Assembly: GCA_045627605.1 (NCBI GenBank)
Contig: JAZQOA010000122.1
Coordinates: 1-19,733 of the forward strand
Source of the DNA: RGIG5952 sp045627605
GTDB lineage: Bacteria > Verrucomicrobiota > Kiritimatiellia > RFP12 > JAAYLN01
Direction: 5' to 3'
DNA length: 19,733 nt
Below the pieces are notes generated by a model. It was given only the letters and a program-made list of their open reading frames with translations. It was not told where the DNA came from and ran no database searches. Positions within the stretch are counted from its first letter, which is position 1, and the number at the start of each line of letters is the position of its first letter. Made by a program: the position numbers and the translations under genes. This document shows positions 15,851-19,733 of this stretch, piece after piece.

Positions 15851-15889
15851 ATTATACCATAACGTCCCCAGTCCCCTTGTCCCTGTCCG
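15851..15889 (-). promoter_or_regulatory. Extended -10 promoter with GTCCC iterons
   Basis: The minus strand has TGG-TATAAT (15859-15851). The ATG at 15843 follows 7 bases after the hexamer, so the transcript would begin at or next to the start codon and be leaderless. Upstream, on the plus strand, GTCC(C) occurs at 15864, 15871, 15879 and 15885, spaced 7, 8 and 6 bases, filling the -35 region. This may be a binding array or simple low-complexity drift. Confidence 0.5.
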
Positions 15890-15902
15890 TACGGGCGCGG
15901 GC

Positions 15903-18900
15903 CTACTTGACGAAGAAGAGCAGCGCCGGGTTCAGCAGGCACTCGACGGCACCCATGTCAACGCACTTGCCATGGATACGCGGGTTGCCCACGAGGTCGG
16001 TTTCGCCCATGTTCTCGAAGAGACCGCCCGCGTTGCGGCAGGGCGAGGACGCCCTTAGGCTGAAGTCGCCACCTTCGACGTCGAAAAAGAGCGGATCGCC
16101 GTTGAGGCAGTCGGTCGCGTTCGCCGGCCAGCCGATGCCCTCCGGCAGCAAGCAGTTCTTGAAGGTCAGCGTGCCGCCGTTCGTGCGCCATTCCGGGTAA
16201 CCGCCCGTCGACCAGCTCTGGTTCGGCGAGGTGTTGCCGAATATGATCGTGTTCTCAATTGTGGCATTGCCGCTGAACTGCCCGATGCCGCCCACGCCGT
16301 ACTGGCCGTAGCCCGAATCGGTATCGGTGCCGACGTTGCCGTAGACCGTGCAGTTGCGGATCTTGAAGTTCGCATTCAAGTTGCTGCCGCTGCCGATCGA
16401 GATGCCGCCCGCATACTTGTTGGTGTTGAAGCAGACGAGGCAGCTCTCCAAGAGCCCCTTGACGCCGTGCACGCCGCCGCCGCGGTCGTTGTTGACGCCG
16501 TTCGACCCCTTGTTGCGGTCAATGATGCACCGCCGGCAGACGGCCTTCGTGCCATTGAGCGTGATGCCGATGCCGCAGGCCTGGTTGATGCTGTTATTGT
16601 ACTTGTTCCCGGTGATGCGGCAGTCCTCAACCGTGCCGCCGTTATCCTCGATCATCACCGCGCCACGGCTGTGAATTTCCTTTTCGGCATGAAAGCCCGT
16701 GATCGTCATGCCCCTGGCGAGCGCCTTCTCGTGGTTCAGGTAGAGAACGGACGTCGTCTTCGCCGTCTGCCGGAGCGTCGTCTTCTCCCAGCCCTGGCCG
16801 ACAAGCTTCATGTTATCCGAGAGATCGACGCGCTTGTCGACGGGAATCGTCCCTTCGCCAAGGTGGATCGTGCAGCCCGGCAGCGCCCAGACGCGCATCA
16901 GCTCGAGCAGATTCGTCGATGCGTTGTTCCAGCTGTTGAACGGCGCTGCGGCTTTCGCGATGTTCTCGGCCGTCGGCTCGACGACATATAGCTCCGGCGG
17001 GCAGACGCTGTACGTCGCCGCGTAGGGTTCAGTCACCCGGCCGTTCGCCGTCGCCGTCATGGAGATGGTCCAGATGCCGTACGCGCCTGCTGCGAACGAA
17101 TATGTCTTGCCGGTGGCCATCGTCACGCCGCCAGACGGCGAAGTGATCGTCCAGTTGAAGGTCACCTGGCTCTCGTCCACGCCAGTCGCCGACGCCGTAT
17201 ACGTGACCGCAACGTCCTTGAATCCGCGCGGATCGGACGGACCCTCGAAGGCCGCGCCGAACGCAGTCGAATCATACTCGTAGCAGCCGAGGTCCACCGC
17301 CGTCTCGCCGCTCTTGCGCGGGTTGCCGTCCAGATCGCCATCCGGCATTCCCTCGTAGTCCGTGCCCGCATCGCGCGTGGTCGAACTGGGCATCGCGTGG
17401 AAATCGCCCGCCGCTGCGTCCACGAAGATGGGGTCGATCAGAAGCGGAGTGCCGGAAAGTCCGGTTACGCCCACTGCCGACGGGAAGCAAGTGGTCTGGA
17501 CCGTGGCCTTCGAGGTTTGACTCGCCCACTCCGGTCGCCCGGCCGTCGTGTCGGACGCCGCCGTCTTGTTGCCCGCGACAATCGTGTTGATGCACATCGT
17601 CTGCGCAGTCTGGCTCCACCAGTAGATGCCGCCGCCTGAACCGTCCACCGTCGTGTTGCCGCTAATCGTGCAGTTGCGGATCTTCACCGAACCGTCGACA
17701 TAGACGCCGCCGCCGCGATTGTAGATCGTATTGAACGCCACCAGACAGTTGTCAATCGTGCCCGCCGAGGCGAAGACGCCGCCGCCGTACTGGTTCGAGC
17801 CAGCGAGTCGCGTGTTGTTGGTGATGACACAGTGCGTCACCAGTCCATCTCCCGACATGTAGACGCCCATGCCATGGTTCCAGTTTTCGGAATTGGTGTT
17901 GCCGACCACGTGGCAGTTCGTAACCGTGCCACCGACACCGATGTACACGCCCATGCCGTTGTAGTACTCGACACCAGTCCCTTTGTGGCCGCCGGAATTT
18001 CCGCCCGTCAGCGTGAACCCCTCGACCCAGTCGTTGGCATGGTTCAGCTTCACCACGCGGTTCTTGAGCGCCGTTTGCCTGAGGGTCGTCTTGTCGGGAC
18101 CCGCACCGATGAGCCGAATGCCCCTTCCGAGTTCAATCTGTCCGTTCAGTTCATAGGTGCCCGGCGCACAGATGATGACCGAACCATCCTTGGCAATGGC
18201 AACCGCCGCCTGCAGTTCCGCCACCGTCGTGACGTGCGTCTCGCGGCTCGCGGCGACAAAGCAGTCCGTCTGGACGTACTCGACCGGATCCGCGCCATCC
18301 TTGGTCACGACAAGCCTCACCGAATAGCGTCCGAGCTGGGTCGGTTGGAAGTCCGCCACGTCCCCCGTCAGCTCGACGGCCGTGTTGTCCGGCTGGGTCA
18401 CCGTCCACGCGCAGGAGGCCGTCTCGCCCTCGGTCACGCCAGTGATCGCCGCCGTGAAGCGCACGGTCTCGCCCGTAAAGAGCGCATCCGGCGAAAGCGT
18501 GAAGTCGCAGCCGAAGGTGTCGTAGTCGAACGGCGCATAGTAGCCGATGTCCTTCGCGCCCGAAACGATGCGCTGGTGATAGTCGTGGTTCGCCGGATCG
18601 ACATACAGGACGTCGCACTGGAACGGCGTGCCCTTGATGTTGGCGCTGTTGAGCGTGATGGTGTTGGGGAACGCGCAATTGTAGAAGTTCGCCCACGCAC
18701 CGGTCGCGTTCATCGAATATTCCGGCGCCGTCGTCGAGGAATCGGTCGAAATCTTGACATTCCCGGCGATTACGCAGTTGGTGAACGTTGCGCCGCTCGC
18801 GTTGAGGTTGACGGCACCCGTACCGGCTGGACCTTCGTTCCCCGCAATCGTGCAGTCCTTGAACGTCACATTGGCCCCGCTAACATAGACGCCGCCTGTC

Positions 18901-19484
18901 TGGTGGCCCTTGTTGTTGTAGATGAGGCAGTGCTCGACCGTGCCGGCCGTGATGTAGAGACCGCCCTGCGACATGTTCGTGCCGCCCGTCACTCGGTTGT
19001 CGTCGATGATGCAGTCGACGAGGTGCCCGTTTGCACTGAGGCAGTAGACGCCAACGACGTAGTTCCAGTTCCTGTTCGTACGGTTTCCCGTGATGCGACA
19101 GGCCTCCAGCGTACCGCCGCCCGCTGCGATCTTCACACCGATGCCGTCCTTGATCTCGCTCGGAAAGCTCGCGCCGGTCAGCGTGCAGCCCTTGATCTTG
19201 GCAGAAGCGTTGTCGAGCACGGCGACACGCTTGTCCGTGGCCGTCTGCCTGATGATCGTCTGGCCGATGCCCGCGCCGATGATCGTCACCGAATTATTGA
19301 GCAGGATTTCGTCGCTGATCTCGTAGGTTCCGATGCCCAGCTCGAGCGTATCCCCGTCCTGAGCCGCGGCGACGGCTGCGAGCAGCCCGTCCGTCGGGAC
19401 GGTATCCGAAAAGGCAACCCCGGCAAACAGCGTAACTGCCGCCGCACAAACCAACCTGCACACCGACCAGATTGAGTCTTTCAT
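15903..19484 (-). CDS. Exported three-module right-handed beta-helix protein
   Basis: 1193 residues. The ATG at 19484 follows AGGAA and opens with a signal peptide (about 1-26, ending AGVAFS). Three homologous modules begin near residues 44, 433 and 870. Each starts with a GTYE-type strand, then IGAG or VGQG, a near-invariant LRQTA (IRQTA in the first), a TLTG/TITG turn, and ladders of C-x-I-x-x-N and GGGVY/GGGI turns typical of pectate-lyase-like beta-helices. Ig/PKD-like domains of about 85 residues (331-412 and 748-830) separate the modules. Modules 2 and 3 end in choice-of-anchor-Q-like DLGCYEYD and DMGAVECL. No autotransporter barrel, LPXTG or PEP-CTERM tail is visible. A surface or secreted adhesin or polysaccharide-binding/cleaving role is likely; no catalytic residues are recognised. 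Confidence 0.85.
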   Translation of the reverse strand: MKDSIWSVCRLVCAAAVTLFAGVAFSDTVPTDGLLAAVAAAQDGDTLELGIGTYEISDEILLNNSVTIIGAGIGQTIIRQTATDKRVAVLDNASAKIKGCTLTGASFPSEIKDGIGVKIAAGGGTLEACRITGNRTNRNWNYVVGVYCLSANGHLVDCIIDDNRVTGGTNMSQGGLYITAGTVEHCLIYNNKGHQTGGVYVSGANVTFKDCTIAGNEGPAGTGAVNLNASGATFTNCVIAGNVKISTDSSTTAPEYSMNATGAWANFYNCAFPNTITLNSANIKGTPFQCDVLYVDPANHDYHQRIVSGAKDIGYYAPFDYDTFGCDFTLSPDALFTGETVRFTAAITGVTEGETASCAWTVTQPDNTAVELTGDVADFQPTQLGRYSVRLVVTKDGADPVEYVQTDCFVAASRETHVTTVAELQAAVAIAKDGSVIICAPGTYELNGQIELGRGIRLIGAGPDKTTLRQTALKNRVVKLNHANDWVEGFTLTGGNSGGHKGTGVEYYNGMGVYIGVGGTVTNCHVVGNTNSENWNHGMGVYMSGDGLVTHCVITNNTRLAGSNQYGGGVFASAGTIDNCLVAFNTIYNRGGGVYVDGSVKIRNCTISGNTTVDGSGGGIYWWSQTAQTMCINTIVAGNKTAASDTTAGRPEWASQTSKATVQTTCFPSAVGVTGLSGTPLLIDPIFVDAAAGDFHAMPSSTTRDAGTDYEGMPDGDLDGNPRKSGETAVDLGCYEYDSTAFGAAFEGPSDPRGFKDVAVTYTASATGVDESQVTFNWTITSPSGGVTMATGKTYSFAAGAYGIWTISMTATANGRVTEPYAATYSVCPPELYVVEPTAENIAKAAAPFNSWNNASTNLLELMRVWALPGCTIHLGEGTIPVDKRVDLSDNMKLVGQGWEKTTLRQTAKTTSVLYLNHEKALARGMTITGFHAEKEIHSRGAVMIEDNGGTVEDCRITGNKYNNSINQACGIGITLNGTKAVCRRCIIDRNKGSNGVNNDRGGGVHGVKGLLESCLVCFNTNKYAGGISIGSGSNLNANFKIRNCTVYGNVGTDTDSGYGQYGVGGIGQFSGNATIENTIIFGNTSPNQSWSTGGYPEWRTNGGTLTFKNCLLPEGIGWPANATDCLNGDPLFFDVEGGDFSLRASSPCRNAGGLFENMGETDLVGNPRIHGKCVDMGAVECLLNPALLFFVK

Positions 19485-19506
19485 TCGAATGTTCCTGTAG
19501 TGGATT

Positions 19507-19733
19507 TCAAGGGTTTGACGGAATTATACCATATTTCCCGTCGCCGAGCGACTTGAAGCCGGCGAAAAGATCGGGGGTCCATTCGGCAGTTTGGACTTGC
19601 AGTCCCCATCACCATCGCGGACGTGGGCGTCCTCGTCGCGTCAGAGAAGACGGCGTTCTTTGCCATTATGGGGCTGGCCGTCAACGGTCCACGGGCGAAT
19701 CTTCACGGGACCGGGCACGACATTCCACGATCC
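19507..19733 (-). pseudogene. 3' end of a gene, apparently frameshifted, cut by the window edge
   Basis: From the right edge one minus-strand frame reads SWNVVPGPVKIRPWTVDG and stops at a TGA (19643-19641). A second frame reads AEWTPDLFAGFKSLGDGKYG and ends at a TGA (19509-19507). Both have natural composition, and the second has mostly G/C third positions, so they may be pieces of one decayed C-terminus separated by a stop and a frameshift. The family is not recognised. The promoter of the beta-helix gene lies inside the end of this stretch. Confidence 0.3.
19523..19531 (-). promoter_or_regulatory. Extended -10 promoter of the beta-helix gene
   Basis: The minus strand reads ATGGTATAAT: TGG followed by a perfect TATAAT (19528-19523), identical over ten bases to the promoter at 15851-15860. 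Transcription should start near 19516, giving a leader of about 32 bases with AGGAA before the ATG at 19484. No convincing -35 is seen. Confidence 0.6.

Noticed and set aside
15844..15942. Longer N-terminus for the ATPase-like pseudogene
   Set aside because: The upstream codons overlap the TATAAT promoter and GTCCC array and encode no sensible protein.
17832..19475. Long 547-codon open frame opposite the beta-helix gene
   Set aside because: Its translation is Arg/Val/Asp-rich without any domain, as expected antisense to a GC-biased gene, while the minus strand has a signal peptide, ribosome binding site and clear repeats.

Overview
The window is GC-rich and strongly codon-biased, with G or C at most third positions. 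Its gene mix suggests a carbohydrate-degrading, Gram-negative-type bacterium of the PVC group, most like Kiritimatiellae/Lentisphaerae within Verrucomicrobiota. This rests on the secreted DUF4838-type hydrolase with a CBM9-like tail, several orphan glycosidase-like TIM barrels, a long right-handed beta-helix protein with choice-of-anchor-Q-like ends, and an AAA-ATPase-like pseudogene. The taxon is an inference; no rRNA or ribosomal-protein gene is present to fix it.

Layout. Positions 1-702 hold no convincing intact gene, only a REP-like hairpin, an inverted partial copy of it, and a possible decayed coding remnant. A palindromic operator-like cluster (703-726) precedes a secreted DUF4838/CBM9-like protein (746-3175, +). 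Convergent to it is a two-gene minus-strand unit, alr then leuA, whose stop and start overlap by four bases; alr has an extended -10 so close to its ATG that the mRNA should be leaderless. Divergent from alr is a plus-strand pair: a secreted purple-acid-phosphatase-like metallophosphoesterase (5906-7288) and a sugar phosphate isomerase/epimerase-like TIM barrel (7318-8157). The stop codon of the second interlocks tail-to-tail with that of an intracellular glycoside-hydrolase-like protein (8154-10304, -).

From 8154 to 19733 every recognisable gene is on the minus strand. In transcription order these are: a 3' gene remnant at the right edge; a 1193-residue exported protein with three beta-helix modules; an AAA-ATPase pseudogene with an apparent internal deletion and frameshift; a second cytoplasmic glycosidase-like protein; a three-gene operon of an exported VWA-like protein, a membrane histidine kinase and an OmpR/PhoB-type response regulator; and the glycoside-hydrolase-like gene with its own promoter.

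How they may work together. The glycosidase-like proteins, phosphoesterase, isomerase and beta-helix protein fit polysaccharide or glycan use, while alr and leuA are housekeeping. The most unusual unit is the VWA-kinase-regulator operon: its genes join by one-base stop/start overlaps, its VWA protein has lost most metal-site (MIDAS) residues, and its promoter carries an 11-bp-period direct repeat of the kind OmpR/PhoB-family regulators bind. I read it as a possible autoregulated sensory system with an exported accessory protein; that role is inferred.
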